A DNA stretch of 64,000 bases from Pyrrhosoma nymphula. Taxonomy: Eukaryota > Arthropoda > Insecta > Odonata > Coenagrionidae. A program made the position numbers and the translations under genes. This document shows, one piece after another, positions 35,155 through 48,390 of this stretch. The notes under the pieces were generated by a model. The model was not told the DNA's origin. It worked only from the letters and a program-made list of their open reading frames with translations, and did not search any database. How positions within the stretch are numbered: the first letter of the stretch is position 1; every line of letters starts with the position of its first letter. The stretch spans positions 137,633,977 to 137,697,976 of the forward strand of contig OY754332.1 of the NCBI GenBank assembly GCA_963573305.1, in the 5' to 3' direction.

Positions 35155-35568
35155 CGCGAACGATAAGGGACCATAACAGCTGCCAATGAGACTTCAATCT
35201 AGGTTTGTCGATAGGTAGTGTAGCTCTTAGTAGTAGTAGTACTCCCTAATACTTGAACCCTTATCTGTTTCCTAGTACTAACAGCACGCCATGCATGTTT
35301 TCTACATAAGTCTTGAGTCTCTGTCCATTTGTGTCGTTGCAAAATACCTATATACTAACGGTCCCTCTCCATTCTGAGCATATCTGTAGTGTAGTACATG
35401 ATTGTGAGGCTTCGCCTCGTGACAAGCATTAGCGATTTGTGCTAATGCATAATTAGTCGTAGTTACACTAACTTTAGGGTATAGTGTAATGCATGTTGGT
35501 ACTACTCACCCCCTGCCACACACCCTTGAGGTGGCTTGCAGGGTATTTTGTAGATGTAGAAGTAGATA
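35155..35568 (+). repeat. LINE 3' UTR, 5'-truncated copy
   Basis: About 400 bp aligns with 43130-43525 throughout. Shared blocks include TAACAGCTGC, GTAGTGTAGCT, CTAGTACTAACA, ACGGTCCC, GACAAGCATTAGCGATT and TATAGTGTAATGCAT. Near the end a stem-loop around CCACACACCCTTGAGGTGG is followed by GTAGATGTAGAAGTAGAT, a short repetitive tail of the kind that ends CR1-like LINEs. Two upstream hairpins are GAGGC-TTC-GCCTC and GCATTAGC-loop-GCTAATGC. No ORF portion is attached. Confidence 0.8.
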
Positions 35569-35569
35569 A

Positions 35570-36295
35570 CCCAGACACACCTAGTTCATAATCATTACAG
35601 CTTCATTCACTAATCCCGCAGTCTTTAAAAATTTATTTGTTAAGTTGCTGCTTTTCAAGCTGCTTCCCAAATATTACTTCATATTCCCCGAGCAGCCTTA
35701 CCAATTTAAAAGGCATCACTCATATTTTCTTACGTTTATCGCCTTTTTAATGAAGCAAGTTTATTTTTCAAGGCCGACTCGCATGTTCTTACACTCCGCC
35801 TGCCACGACGTGTTACTTTTTCTCTTAATCTTTTTCCAAGGGGTTCACGACTGAAAAATTACTAAGATTAAGTTGAAACACCAATATTTGCGCCATTTCA
35901 AAATTTATCCACATCTAATGTTACAAAAACTCCATCTTCTGTAGATGTTAGTTAATTATGGGGAATGATATAATGTTACATTTTCTCAGGTATTGGTATA
36001 AAAGAAGAATGAATTAGATCCGATAACACTTATTAATGACGAACCCGACGTCACTCTTCCGACATCACACCGTCGATCACAGCTCAACGCCTTCGATTAC
36101 GTGGACCGGGGAATATTAGGAGGGTGGAATGAGAGGCGGCGAAAAAGGAACAGAATTATCTGGAGTCCCTTTTCCCTAAACGATTTCATGTTAATTATGT
36201 ACAAAAATGGGGCCCTAGCACACTTCCTCGTGGGGCACTCGACGTCACTGCTACCTCTTCTGACCTCGTGCTATCGATTACAACTCCTTTTGTCT
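35570..36295. other. Anonymous AT-rich sequence
   Basis: No recognisable gene or element. The short frames have no family resemblance. Confidence 0.4.
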
Positions 36296-36845
36296 TCGCC
36301 TCCGATTGTTGGGGCCGGGGAACGTTCGAAGAGTGGGCGATGAAGAGTGGGGAGCGGAAGAGAGGACGGCAAAAGAGCGCGGGAAGGAAAGAGACGAAAA
36401 GACGAAGAGGAAGGAAGAGGAAGAAAGATAAAGGACAAGGGAAGGCGGGGTCGGTTGAGGAGGGAGAAGGAGCCGTTGTGCCATCATTCCGCTCAGTTGG
36501 ATTGAGCCGAGAGGGGGATGGATGGAGGGGGAAGGGGAGAGAGTGGGTGCAAGGGGCGGGGAGGAGGGGGCATTGATAAAAAAGGCAGCCCCCGCCGCGC
36601 ACAGGGAATGCATTGTCCCCCCAACCCCTGAAGTCGCCCGGCCAACTTGCGCTTTTCGATAAGCAGAAAATGGGGCAAGGGGCGGGATGAGAAGGGGGGG
36701 GGGTACAGCGAGAGGGCGGGAGAGCAGGGCCCGCCGCCGGGGGACCTCTAAAATCGCGGAATCCATCCGACGAAAACCGCCGCGGTGGCGACGTTTCAAA
36801 GGCAGCCGAAGCGAGCGACGTCGTGCTCAGTTGACGACACACGAT
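36296..36845. promoter_or_regulatory. GC-rich, CpG-containing island ending in an initiator-like word
   Basis: Purine-rich on the plus strand (36340-36560), then mixed GC with CpGs to 36830. At 36826 the word TCAGTTG lies at the downstream edge, similar to arthropod initiator sequences. The 215-aa minus-strand frame is low complexity and not accepted as a gene. A promoter role is inference. Confidence 0.3.
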
Positions 36846-37051
36846 ATGTGAACTCTTTGCGGGCTTCCCACCGGGATTCGTTCTCCATACTGGCCTACGC
36901 TTCGTAGTTGATCGACAGCCCTGAGGATGATGGAAAAGTCTCCTACAGAAATGTCGCTAGGTATGCAATGCAGTACATATACCAATGGAAAGCAAGAGAA
37001 GACTAAACGTCGTAAATTCGCCGGGAAATTTTCAAATCTTTCGTTAAAATA

Positions 37052-37938
37052 CATTTAAGTCCAGATTATCCGAGGTAGTGTGGACGGAGGCCACCTCGGA
37101 ATAATAAAAAAACTCGGATAATACAGAAGGCTTATCGGCGAGAATGAATTGCGACAAAAAATTCATCGGTTTTCCGTACTTCATTTGTCGACATGATTGG
37201 GATAAACGTTTTCTGTGAATCGCCTTTTATTTGACGATTGGCTAATTGCCGAATGCTGACGTTCATTGGCATGAGCTTCAAATTCATGGTACAGCCACAA
37301 CCAGCGCAGCTCAGCGCCGGCCCAAGGCGTGACATAAGCGGCCGGTTGAAAGGGCGGCCAGTCTGCGACTCATTAATGTATGTGAAAAGGGGACAGAAAG
37401 TATGAAAATCGTAAAATGATACTAACTTCCAGCATGTATTTCTGTCCAAAATGACCTTTATGGCATATCGTAAAAGTGACTGACACTCATGGCTAACTTC
37501 AGCAAATTGCACAAATAACCTACAGACTAACTATACCCTTCACTAGCATTCCTATCGCCAAACCATTGAAAGGAACTGTGGCTGAAATTGCACGACAATT
37601 TACGGTTGAAATGACACCCATTCTCAAAAAGTAGGTATAATGTAAAAATCTCGATTAACATTTTTTTCGTAAAACTCGAAACTGGGGAGATAACTTCTAC
37701 ATTTAAATCGAGTTTGCGGCAATGTTAAGGGGATCGATCTGGAACCCCCACGTATTATCTCTCAAATTAACGCGCGGAATAAGCGCGGTAAAGAAATTCT
37801 TAGTTAGCGGCGGCCAAATAAAATTCTCCCCACTCTTGTAAAATAGATTGGGCCGGAAATAGTTACAACACGTGGATATGTACCTCGAATAATACGGAAC
37901 CTCGGTAAATCGGGAATCGGATAGTCGAGAGACTACTG
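37052..37938. mobile_element. pogo/Tigger-like non-autonomous DNA transposon (~887 bp)
   Basis: The right end, read inward on the minus strand, is CAGTAGTCTCTCGACTATCC followed by GATTCCCGATTTACCGAGG. The left end is CATTTAAGTCCAGATTATCC followed by GAGG. Both ends are flanked by TA (37050-37051 and 37939-37940), the target of Tc1/mariner/pogo elements. The left end also has CCGAGGT..ACCTCGG hairpin arms. The internal frames (e.g. minus 37132-37512) do not resemble a transposase. The left terminus is diverged, so the left boundary is less certain than the right. Confidence 0.6.
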
Positions 37939-37944
37939 TACAAG

Positions 37945-40900
37945 GCTCGGATAAAGCCGAAGTATCCAAACAATCAAATTCTTGGCATCAAGTTACATTT
38001 TCTTCGAATTCTCCCTGTCACACAACACTCAAACCAATCAAATTCTTCATCAAAAAATTTAACCATCGGCTTAGATACTTTATGAAAGGCATAACTTGAA
38101 GGCACTGGCTTTTGTTTAGAAATGCATTATTTCTATAACTAAATGGTGTATATATCAAGGCAAGCATCAGTCTAATCCTCTGCCCATTCTACCTCCATTT
38201 CAACTAGCGTTCAAACGCGTTACGCGAGGCTAGTGATTGTCACCAACGGTGATAACTCAATCGTTAAATTAAAATGACCGCCGTCAACCTGCGTTCACAC
38301 GGCAGACTTTCTACTGGCGTGTAAGTTACTGGCAGAGAATGCTAGCGGCAGGAACGGGGAATTGGAACGAGGAATGAAAATGTTCACAAATCCAGCACAA
38401 TGAACGTCTAAGCGTCCACACGTACGCCACAACAAAAAACTGGATGGCACGAGTAGCAAGTGAACGTGAGATTTATTACTATCAAAATATGGTCTATGAA
38501 TTCAAGTATGCTTATACGGGTGCGATATTACCTCTGCTAATCGTTTACTGCTATAAGCACCGACCTCCGTACACGATTTCTTTATTTCGCTCGACACACA
38601 TCCAAACATTTGGAACCTCTTCCTCAACCCATCATCCCTTGAAATGAGAGAAATTTCTTGTAAAAACTGCAGATCCGCAATGAAATTCAATTGGAATTCT
38701 CGGAAGATTACACCTGATTTTTCTAATCACATTTAACGAAGTTGGAGAAGATACTGCATTGTACCTCGCTTTTAAAGAACTATAAAATTTTCGCTAAAAT
38801 ACAAAAGAAGACACCGGTAAAACAGAAGACTGAGGTGAAGTACGAGAAAGGCAACTTAGGGGTACCTATACATTTCCCGTGGCTCCCGACAGGTGGCCCT
38901 CCTACCCCATGAACTGGGACGTTTGTCATTGGATCTCCGCGTAAGGGGTGACGTAAATTGATGGAAGCCGCCCATCTCTCGTGCACACCTTTTCCCGCCA
39001 ACCGTTCCTCGAGCCCGTTTCCGTTGCCACGCTTTCACCGCTTGCCAACGCATTAACGTCGACCGTTCTCGACTGAAGGCTCCATCATAGCTCAGCGGTG
39101 AAGACAGGCGGCGATGCCGATCACCGCCGACGGAACATGATACCCCTCCACAGCTCGGCGTTCAGAAAATCAAATGAAGGATGGTAGGCGTCACAATAAC
39201 ATTGGCACTGTAGTACATACTTGCATGTCATCGGAAAAGCAACATTTTTTTATTGTTAAGTTCAATTGGCACGATCAAGTAAATTAATTGGTTTTAAAAT
39301 AAGTTGGTAATTATTTATGAATGTTAATTTGATGGCAGTAATTTCGCTTTAACCATATATGTCAAGCCAACGTGCAACGCCTCCATCGTTATCATGAAGT
39401 TGTTGAAATAAAAGTCTCGCGACTGGATTCCAGTATGATATAGTGTTATAAGCGTTATATTTGTGCGAATGAAATTATTTGGTTTGGTATTAAACTTGAC
39501 AGGCAAGGTTATATTGGCATTAACACATGACCAGCCCCACTGTTTGAGCATGCAATGAACAATAGCCACGACATGAAAATTTCCATACCGTAATTGTGAC
39601 ATCCAGATTGGTTAACTAATGGTTAAAATAAATATTTGTTGAGTGGCCAATTTAGGCCATTCACAGGTTAACGACAGTAGAATAGTGTTGTAACCTTAGA
39701 GACGGCTATTTTCATTGATTACGAGAGCAGTTTTTCTCACATCACCATAAATTAAACTCTAAACAGCTAAAATATATTCTAGAAATAATAGGTATCGATA
39801 AAAAGAAGCCTTTACGAAAATAGACGGTCTCGCTATGGGGATTCGCCGAAGGGGGTTTCACCCTTGAAAGGCAGCGGGATTCCACGCTTCTTAGCCGCCA
39901 CCGAGGATTTCAGTCGGGATGAATATTTCGCGGCGAGTCAGCGCTAGTCAGCGGCCTGACGTCATGATTTCTAAAGCCGTGTTATCATTGGTTGAGGTCC
40001 GCCGCTGAGCCTCCGCCGCCGAGCTGTGATGGCCCACTAACGTTTCACGTCGACTTCGCCCCAGCCTTCATAATCACTGATCCATATACGATTCCCACGT
40101 AGTATGGAGATCCCGCCGTAAATACAATTTATTCAATTTTTTCATACCACCGTCACTCGCAGAATACAATATCCTCAACCGATTCCGTCAAAAGAATCCA
40201 GTCTTTAAAAACAATTTTGTTCCACGCACTGGATTTGAAAATATATTGACTGTGAGTGGAAAAAAGAGGACCTAATAGAAGCAAACTTGTTTTTACTGTC
40301 CTGTTCAAATTTAAATTAAATTTTTAAAGGACTGATGTAAGAAGCACATTTACTAATAAATTAAAAGTTGATAAAATGAGGGCAGGAGTGCATCTTGGTT
40401 TTCGAGCTATTCACACGATAAAAATTCGAGACAAGATACCTTTGTACAACCGAAATAGCGCTGCAGTCGTCTCTTTGAGACTGAATGAAAACGATCATTT
40501 AAAAATGGATCCGCGGTCTAATGCTGATTTCCGGCCTTAACTTATACTTTAGGCATGTCACTGGGGAGCACATCATTTTTCTTCAGGCCAAAATGGAAAG
40601 GATCGATTTCCCATTTGTCTTCACGCACGAACTTGCTAAGTTGAACACCCCTTGGGGCTTAAAAACGCGTCACAGCAATCAGCTGATAATATTCCGGGCA
40701 CCTGCGCTATAATTATCGTGGGCACATATGTTAACGACCCGAAACGTATTGAGGCACCTTCAAACGCGCACACACACACACTGCCCTCTCACCACACGGT
40801 GTCTCGAAACTAAAGCTCTATCCTATTACCAAAGTATGGCCATCCTTTGATCTTGACCAATGCCGACAACCGAAGCTTCTGATTGGTCCGCTTCCTTTCA

Positions 40901-42480
40901 CCACCATTGCTCTCCCACGCCATCGTCCATTTCTATTAAAGACAGTTACCATATTTTCACGATGGGTTATAACCGTTTCAGCAAATTTTATCGTCATTAC
41001 GCCTCAGTGTTGCGCATTTGTTTGCTATACACGACAGGAAAAGGGCACTTTGTTTCATTTGCTGCTTTCTGGGCCATCAAAGGAAGTGAGAGGCAAGATT
41101 TAGCTTCAAAGGATTTCCAGGAGTTATTGGACTACAGGGAAAAGTACTAGTCTTTGCGAGGTAAGTATGCATTCAATTTGACAGTAATTTATGTATTTCT
41201 GCATTATGGCGTCGATGTTTGCTGCCAAGGAGTTATCAAACTGCAGACGTCAAGGTTGATATGCCTATCTGAAATCACATTTTAGTTATAAAAATATTTA
41301 CTCATGTGATTTATTTCTTGATTCATTGTGTACTTTATTTTAGTTCTCAAGAAACTCACATTTCGCTTCATTATTATGTTTAGAAACATTTTACTGTGGA
41401 TCAGTATGAGCAAAACAGAGCCGAGAGAAATTGAAGCCTAACGCATTGCCATCAATTTTTGTAGATCGCTTATCACCTAAGCTTCTAAAGCCTCCATTGA
41501 AAAGGGCGCCACAAGTTGAAGGCATGGATGAGAATAGGAAGAACTTAAAGAAAGTGGAGTGTTTTGAATGAACCATGGTTGAATGTACGCTCGTTAACTA
41601 ATGTATCGCCCTGCAGATTATCAATGTGTCGTGGCTAGTGAATACATGAAAAGTTTGTGCTTTAATCGTATGGACGAGAGAGAGTGTAATTGTTATAATA
41701 TGCTGTTTAGATTTTGTGAACAATATGCTTGTATCTTGAAAATGCATAATGTTTTCTATTTCGTCCTATTGGGTAATATATTATTCTTTGACAAAATATG
41801 TGGACTAATATCAGCATAAAATTTGTTCTTTTGGTTATGTGTATATATGAGAAACGGTTTTTCGTAAGCATGGGAAAAGTGAAATTGAAACTATAGTCAT
41901 TAATGGAAACGGACTACCAAATATTTCCGTTTTTGAGAATTGGTTGGCATGATGAAGCTCAATTCCGAATTTTTCCTCGATTTTGCAAAAATGATAGTTG
42001 AAAACTTATTAATTATGCAAACGTTATTCTTTGATATCGTTATGAATGTGTGCAAGGTGTAGAATTCTGGTAATCTAGAGCTTTACTAGAAACGCGACAC
42101 ATGAGTCACGGTCACGTGCCCCGTCCGTCCCAGCAGCAAATCCAAGACAGAAAGCGGACAGGAGAGCCGCAGTGGAGCCGGCTCACACCGGACATGAGAA
42201 CTTTACGTACAGCTCTCGCAAATGATAGTGGCTTATGGATGCACAGAATGCCATGTCATGGAGCGATATAGTCCAGTGGAGCGGGTCATGGGAAGGAGGA
42301 AAGGTAAGTCTAAAAAAATAATGCCTGCTGCAAGTTAACCGTCAGATGACATAGCCTTTACGTTTCGTGATCTTAACTGAGTTTGGGGCCTGTAAAGCAA
42401 AGTAGACAGTCATTTGTCGACGGAAAAGCGATCGCACATCGTGTGTCATTCCAGGAAAAAGATTAACCATACATAATAAT
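37945..42480. other. Mostly anonymous sequence with two small GC islands
   Basis: CpG-rich patches at about 38870-39150 and 39840-40060, the second with GCCGCCGAGC-type words. A short (AC)n run lies at about 40770-40786. No recognisable coding. The frames at 38444, 40860 and 41601 have no family resemblance. Confidence 0.4.
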
Positions 42481-42489
42481 GCCGTGAGG

Positions 42490-43525
42490 TTTTCCATAGA
42501 ATTTGAATGGTAGACATAAGATGCCGAGTAGCAAGGCCCAGCAATGTGATACAAGGGTACAAAACAACATATGTTATGGTAATTCTAGCAGTGCTTCGAG
42601 GCTACTTAAAGAATTGGGATGGGAATCGCTATCACGACGAAGATTAGATAATAGGCTTAACCTCCTCAGTAAATTAGGGGCGAGTTACTGCACCAAAGAC
42701 GTGAATATATTTCAAAAAAACCGTGCAATTATGGCAGGTTCGACCACATGCATCATGTTAGAGAGATAGATTACAGGGCGACGTCTCTTTTTCCGCACGC
42801 GATTAGAGACTAAGATAGTAATGATCCATGCCACTAATATTGTCAGTGGTAACGATAGGTAGCGTTGTTTTTACGATTATTTAATTTTTCAGTTTCCAAC
42901 GCCTGTCTACGATGTTAATAAATTTTATGCATAATGTGTCTATAATTTTGTTATACTTTTTGCATGTAAGATAGACCCCCGTGGTGTACGAGTGCAGTAC
43001 CTTTACCGCATGAGTAAAATGATGGTTTATAAGCCGTAGTGCATGAGAAGTCCCTTCCCCGTACGTTACTCAATTTAGCAAAGAAATATATTTAGTCAAA
43101 TAGCTAATAATAGCATGGCAATGTGTGAGACGATTGGTAACAGCTGCAATTAGACTTTTAACTAGGCTTATCGATACGTAGTGTAGCTAGTAAATTGAGT
43201 CACTCACTAACACTTGTAACCTTATCTGCTATCTAGTACTAACAAGACGTCGTGCATATTTGCATTATAACACTTGTACCTCTGTTCACTTATGCAGCTG
43301 CAATATGCATAAATACAAACGGTCCCATTAACGTTGGAAACATATCTATAGTGTAGTGTATGCTTGTGAGGTTTCGCCTCCCGACAAGCATTAGCGATTT
43401 TGCTAATGCATCAATAGTCGTAGTTACATTAACTTTAATAAGGTATAGTGTAATGCATTTTGGTGACAGCTCACCCCTGCCACACACCTTCGAGGTGGCT
43501 TAGAGGATGCCCCGTAGATGTAAAC
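42490..43525 (+). pseudogene. CR1-like LINE: C-terminal end of ORF2 plus full 3' UTR
   Basis: In the frame from 42503, SRLLKELGWESLSRRRLDNR and LNLLSKLG match the segment that follows the reverse transcriptase in CR1-type LINEs (a basic ARF-like stretch, then ELGW-SL..RR). In a shifted frame near 42780, YRATSLFPHAIRD recalls the FFPRTIRDWN-type end of these proteins. The 3' UTR (43130-43525) is shared with 35155-35568 and ends in CCACACACCTTCGAGGTGG and CCCGTAGATGTAAAC. 5'-truncated upstream of 42490. It links the 35 kb UTR copy to a CR1-type ORF. Confidence 0.75.
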
Positions 43526-43529
43526 AAAG

Positions 43530-46500
43530 GCGCAGAGCTATTACCCATTCACCCGCAGCGACTAGTTTTGTTTCTGAAATTAACTAACGCAGGCTCAAAA
43601 TCGTGCTATGCATACCTACCAAGAGCTTCTGCAAGAGCTATAACTCAAGGTCAGGTTACGATCGCCCGTACCTTCAAAATAAATAATGAGTACGTTTCTT
43701 TCTTACCTTAAATTGAACAATGGGATTTGTTCTCCTACAATGTCCTTGGGCCGAGAATGTTTCAAATATTCCCACGCCATGGCTTCAAATTTGGAATTTT
43801 GAAATATTGTTGCTATTTTTGTTGAAATTTTGTAGCGTAACTGTTTGCAAAAAAAAAACTTTTATTTAAGAAATTGATCATTACCATTAAAAGCAATGGA
43901 AAAATACTACAGTAGATTTTTCTGACATAATGTCAAAATCAAGACCTTCAAAATCTCCCGCTACCCCGAAAAAAGAGGCTCCCTACTCCAAATTCGTCAT
44001 GAAACGCCACGCAGGTGGTGCATCTGGTGCATCCACCTCTTCATTTATGTCCCTGTGATTTCGGGCACTCACTTATACAGTTCACGAGATAATTCACATT
44101 TAAGTTTCAAAAAGTAAAACTTCAATTAAGCTCTCAAAAGTCCTTGTAACGTGAATTGCACTATTTGTGTAACTTTGCTCCTTGAACATTGCGATCTAAA
44201 TATACCATTTTAATTGCTTTCTTGCCTCATTTTTCACTAAGGAGCAATAACAAAACGTAGATTAAACGATGTTACTACTTCTCATATTAAGGGTGACAAT
44301 TTATTTGTATAATGCAATTTCACTACTTATATTAGGAATAATTTTAACACTCCAAAAGTCTTCGCGTATCGTGGCCTTGGCTGAAGTGTACCTCAATTCA
44401 ATTTACATATTATTACGATGATCACTAATTGTAAGTAAAAACTGCATAGAAGTTCCAACTACATTATACACCAGCATTACTACATTTAGCAGCGTAATTG
44501 TTATATAGACGAAACAGTTGAAAAAAAAATCGCGTAGTCAAGACAGCTACCTAAAGAAAACACCAATGGGAAACGTCGAATGCAACCTTTCTTTTCAGCC
44601 TGATGCTAGAAAACGTCAACGCAGTTCATGTGACTGGGCTAGCAGTTAAGTCACGAGCGCTTTCAGAAGCTCTAAGATTAGAAAGGAAATGAGATACGAG
44701 AGAAATCTGGCTCCGGATTCGGCCACTTCTGAACAGGCCACACAGACAGGGTACGAGAAAAGGGGGTCGCAATGGGTTCCCCAAAAGGTCTTCCCGGCCA
44801 AGTGCAGCAGCCGTTGTGCGCACGTCAATCGGGAAAAGCGGACGCACGAATGACGTGGTTTCGATTTTCAATCGGTAGTTGAAAGTTTCGCCATGCTCAA
44901 GAGATGTGAGTCCGCGCCAGAGCAGCAGGCGGGTATTCGAGTTTCTTCGCGACGCACTAGAGAGAACACTGTGAACACTGTGTCACCGTAATCATGACTC
45001 GGATATGGATGCATCCTCACCTTTACTGGCAGAAAAAAACGTCTTCCATAAAGATAGCTGAGGAAAATAGTCCGACTGTGATAGTATACGAAACACTAAG
45101 GTTTGAGGATACTGCAAGTTCTGCGACCGGAGGAAAAAATTGCGGTTTATCCAGTCGACGAAAACAAAGTAGATAAGGATTCCGTTAGAGGAGAAAAACG
45201 CGGCCGTAAAAGTGTTTTCCCGCTTGCCAACTTTCGGAACGAATAACTAGGCAGCATGGCTAAGGGAGTATTTGTTGATATTTGCGCCTTCACATAGCAA
45301 TACATTATTTTGTGTTCTCGCACGCCAACAAACTCCCACTGGAATATGAAAGACGCTGCTGATAGTACGAAGGTATTTCACTTCATTACACTGGTCAGAG
45401 TAATACTCAAAACCATTCGAGGCCCGAGTACGCATTGAATAATAATAGGGAGTAATCTCAAACACATTTAAGCCATAATTACTACATGCATGGCATAGAA
45501 TTCAATGTAAAGCGATCTTCCTAAAAAGCGATAAAATTTCCAGTGGGGGATATGCATATGGGTGATAATTTTTCCGACAGGATTTCAGGGAAATTATTAA
45601 AGCATACAGTGTTCATCAAGTATGTGATTACTCATGTAAAAGAAAACGAAAAGTAAAAAGAGCGCGTAATTAGCATTAAACATCAGTTCTATTTTATATC
45701 AACGTAAGAAATTATAGGTAACCTAGTTACCACTGTAGGTCATACACTCGCCGACACACACGAACCGACGCTTTAGAAGGATACAACATGGGAGGGGGAT
45801 TTTATTGTATTGAAACGGATAATGAAGTCTAACTACGGTGCGAAATAAACTCTCCCGTCTGATATTAAGTTGAAACCCCACTGACGATGGACACAAGCTA
45901 ACGATAAAGCGGAAACACGACATCTTTTGATGAAATCCCATGCCTTCTCTAGCAGTCAACTTCCTAAACAGCAATTCCGAGGGATACCACGCTAAAACCA
46001 GACAAGGGCAGAGCGATAGCGTTCACTACATCCGGCGTAAAACGATGTAATTAATGCAGCGCGATATGACTTACTCCGCCGTAATGCAAAGAGCCATCAC
46101 TATCACTGTATTTAGAGCCCTTATAATGTACGTGAAATCAGCTTGGGTAATCTACTTAGTGTTGGTACAACTTTGCATACCTACGGCTTATACTTCACCC
46201 CACAGGCTCACCCACACCCTTTCCCCCGACAAAGCCTTCCGCATTCACAGCGCTGACCCTTTAAGTTCTCAATCATCTACCTCCATTCACAACTTAAGGG
46301 TGATTTAATCTGTACCAAAAGCATATTACATACAACTACTTCGGTGGGAATCATTAACAAACGGAAGGTTAAATATAGGTTCAATCTCTTAAGCTAGTCC
46401 AAAGCTCGTCTTTTTCTTTCGAAGGCGTCAAAAATTATTGGCAAAGCCCCATATGCTAAGGTCGAGTATTAGTGAACGTAAGATTAGAGAATAATACTGC

Positions 46501-47142
46501 CATATGGACGAGTTTAAAAAGTCATTCTTACACGAGTAATACGAAATCGTAATAACTGTCAGTACGACTGAAAGGAACTACTATTCGAAAGCAAGTCTAG
46601 TTCACTGCATTTATGTTGGAATAATCCTTTCCTTACCATCGTAAACGCTACAAAACAACGCATCTCACATACGTACTATACTATGTGCTTCAGAATTTGT
46701 GTACTTCCATTTTCTTCATCCTTACTATGTTCATCACATCCCTGAGCCGTGGTTCCGCATTCCTCGTCGAACTTACCATTCCCTCAATTCCCTTCACGAT
46801 ATTTTTTTTCATATCTCTTCACGCTTATTTCTCAGTTTGTAATAATATCCGCTTTTCTCCAGTTAAGGCTTCTTTCTGTATTTTGCTCTCTTCTCCTTTC
46901 TACATTTTCCTCTCGCACTTCTCTTCTCCCTTTTGCATTGAGAAACACAACGCTTCTTTCCCAATTGTTTTTGGTCTGCACCACTATCCATCTCGGGAAA
47001 AGTATACAAGTTGTAGACGCTGCTCCAACGCAGGCGCCCAACTACACATACTGTAGCTGAAACCAACTTTGGCCAGATTCGCTTGGAGAGACTAGGACTC
47101 CCAGAAAACCAAATACCAGTGTATTCATGTTATATTACTCAA
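43530..47142. other. Anonymous sequence
   Basis: No gene recognised. 46680-47000 is pyrimidine-rich with a Ser/Phe/Leu-rich frame on the plus strand and a charged frame on the minus strand, neither assigned. The short frames near 44626-45176 have no resemblance to known families. Confidence 0.4.
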
Positions 47143-48390
47143 AATCTACATACTACCCAGCGAGTCACCGCAGACGTGTGTGGTAGGAGGAGTTAGACAG
47201 CAGCCAGGAAAGGGGAGGGAATAGGGAAAAGGAGGAGGAAGAGGAAAGAGGTGAATTGTAAGCTTAAGATGTGTCTATGTTAGTGCCACGCTATTTTTGT
47301 TATAATACTCATGGTGCATGGGGAGATAGAATTTGTGTACCAATCAGTTCGGCAATCTCTCTCATTTTGTCGCGTCTATAAGCTAAAGAAATAAAGCGCG
47401 GGGCCAAAATAACATTCTCCGAGTAGTATTGAAACTCGCCAGATCTAAATTTTTCTAAAACTCTAAGCCGTGTAGCATCCGAGTCTATTGGCAGAGGCTT
47501 AGTATAGTCAGTGGCAGTTTCGATCGAAGCGTTTGGCTTTTCTTTGTATTTTATTTACTCCGCAAATTAAATCTTTCTTTACAGGGTCCCAAATGCTCGC
47601 GGCGTATTCCATACGTGGTCTTATTCCATACGTGGTCTAACCAGAGCAAAGTAGCGTCTTTCTTTTACTTTTTCATCAGAGAACCGTCTCACTATTCGCT
47701 TGACAAGTCCTAGTTTCTTTTACACAGCGCCGGAAATGTTTCGTATGTGTTTCCCCACGCTAGGTCTGAAGTCAAGGTGATTCTCCGGTATTTGACTTCT
47801 TCTGACTCGTTTGTAGTTAGACCTCCTCCTTTAAAGATATGGCATTTCTTTTGTAAGACGTGTAGGTACTGCAGTGCATTTACTAAGGTTTAGTTCCAGC
47901 CCCCACACAAGACATGGCGAGTGAACGCTGTTAAGGTCCGATGAGAGAGCTTTTAAGGTAGCATTTATGGCGATGTCTCGGTAGAGGTCCACATCGTTCG
48001 CAAAGAATCTAATTTAATACTTCCTCTATAGTTAATGTCGTTTATATAAACGTAGAAATAACAGGGGGCCGATCAAGCTTCCTTGCGGGACACCGGATGC
48101 CATTCTAACCACGTTGGAATCAATGTCATCGATTATTAGTTTTTGTTTGCGGTCGATTAGAAACGTATCACGTATCCAATTCACTATTTTCTCGTCTACC
48201 CCGAGATTGTTTTTTGGTTAATAGTTTTTCTTAGAGAAACCTTGTCAAATGCTTTCTTGAAATCCAGAAATTACTCGTCCACTTCCAATTTCGCTTTACC
48301 TGATTTTACACTTTCATGGAGGACAAGTCCAAGCTGAGTTTCGCAAAATATACTCTTCCAGAAGCCGTGCTGGCTGCTGTGAAAGAAAAT
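47143..48390 (-). pseudogene. CR1-type LINE reverse transcriptase and 3' end, heavily decayed
   Basis: Minus strand, 5' to 3': SSQHGFWKS; FCETQLGLVLHESVK; LDFKKAFDKVSL (48241-48267, domain A); GVDEKIVNWIRDTFL; ASGVPQGSLIGPLLFL (about 48060-48100); YINDI after a frameshift; FANDVDLYRDIA (47981-48004), where the catalytic FADD box has Asn for the first Asp. Then LGLVKRIVRRFSDEKVKE and YFALVRP. A 17-bp tandem duplication, ATTCCATACGTGGTCTT, lies near 47606-47640. The 3' end is GGGTAGTATGTAGA (near 47145), preceded by the family's terminal hairpin. Several frameshifts and stops. The same family is inserted at 25868-26262. Confidence 0.85.

Noticed and set aside
36195..36842. 215-codon frame on the minus strand
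   Set aside because: Pro/Ser/Leu low complexity opposite a purine tract, with other frames open too; no family resemblance.
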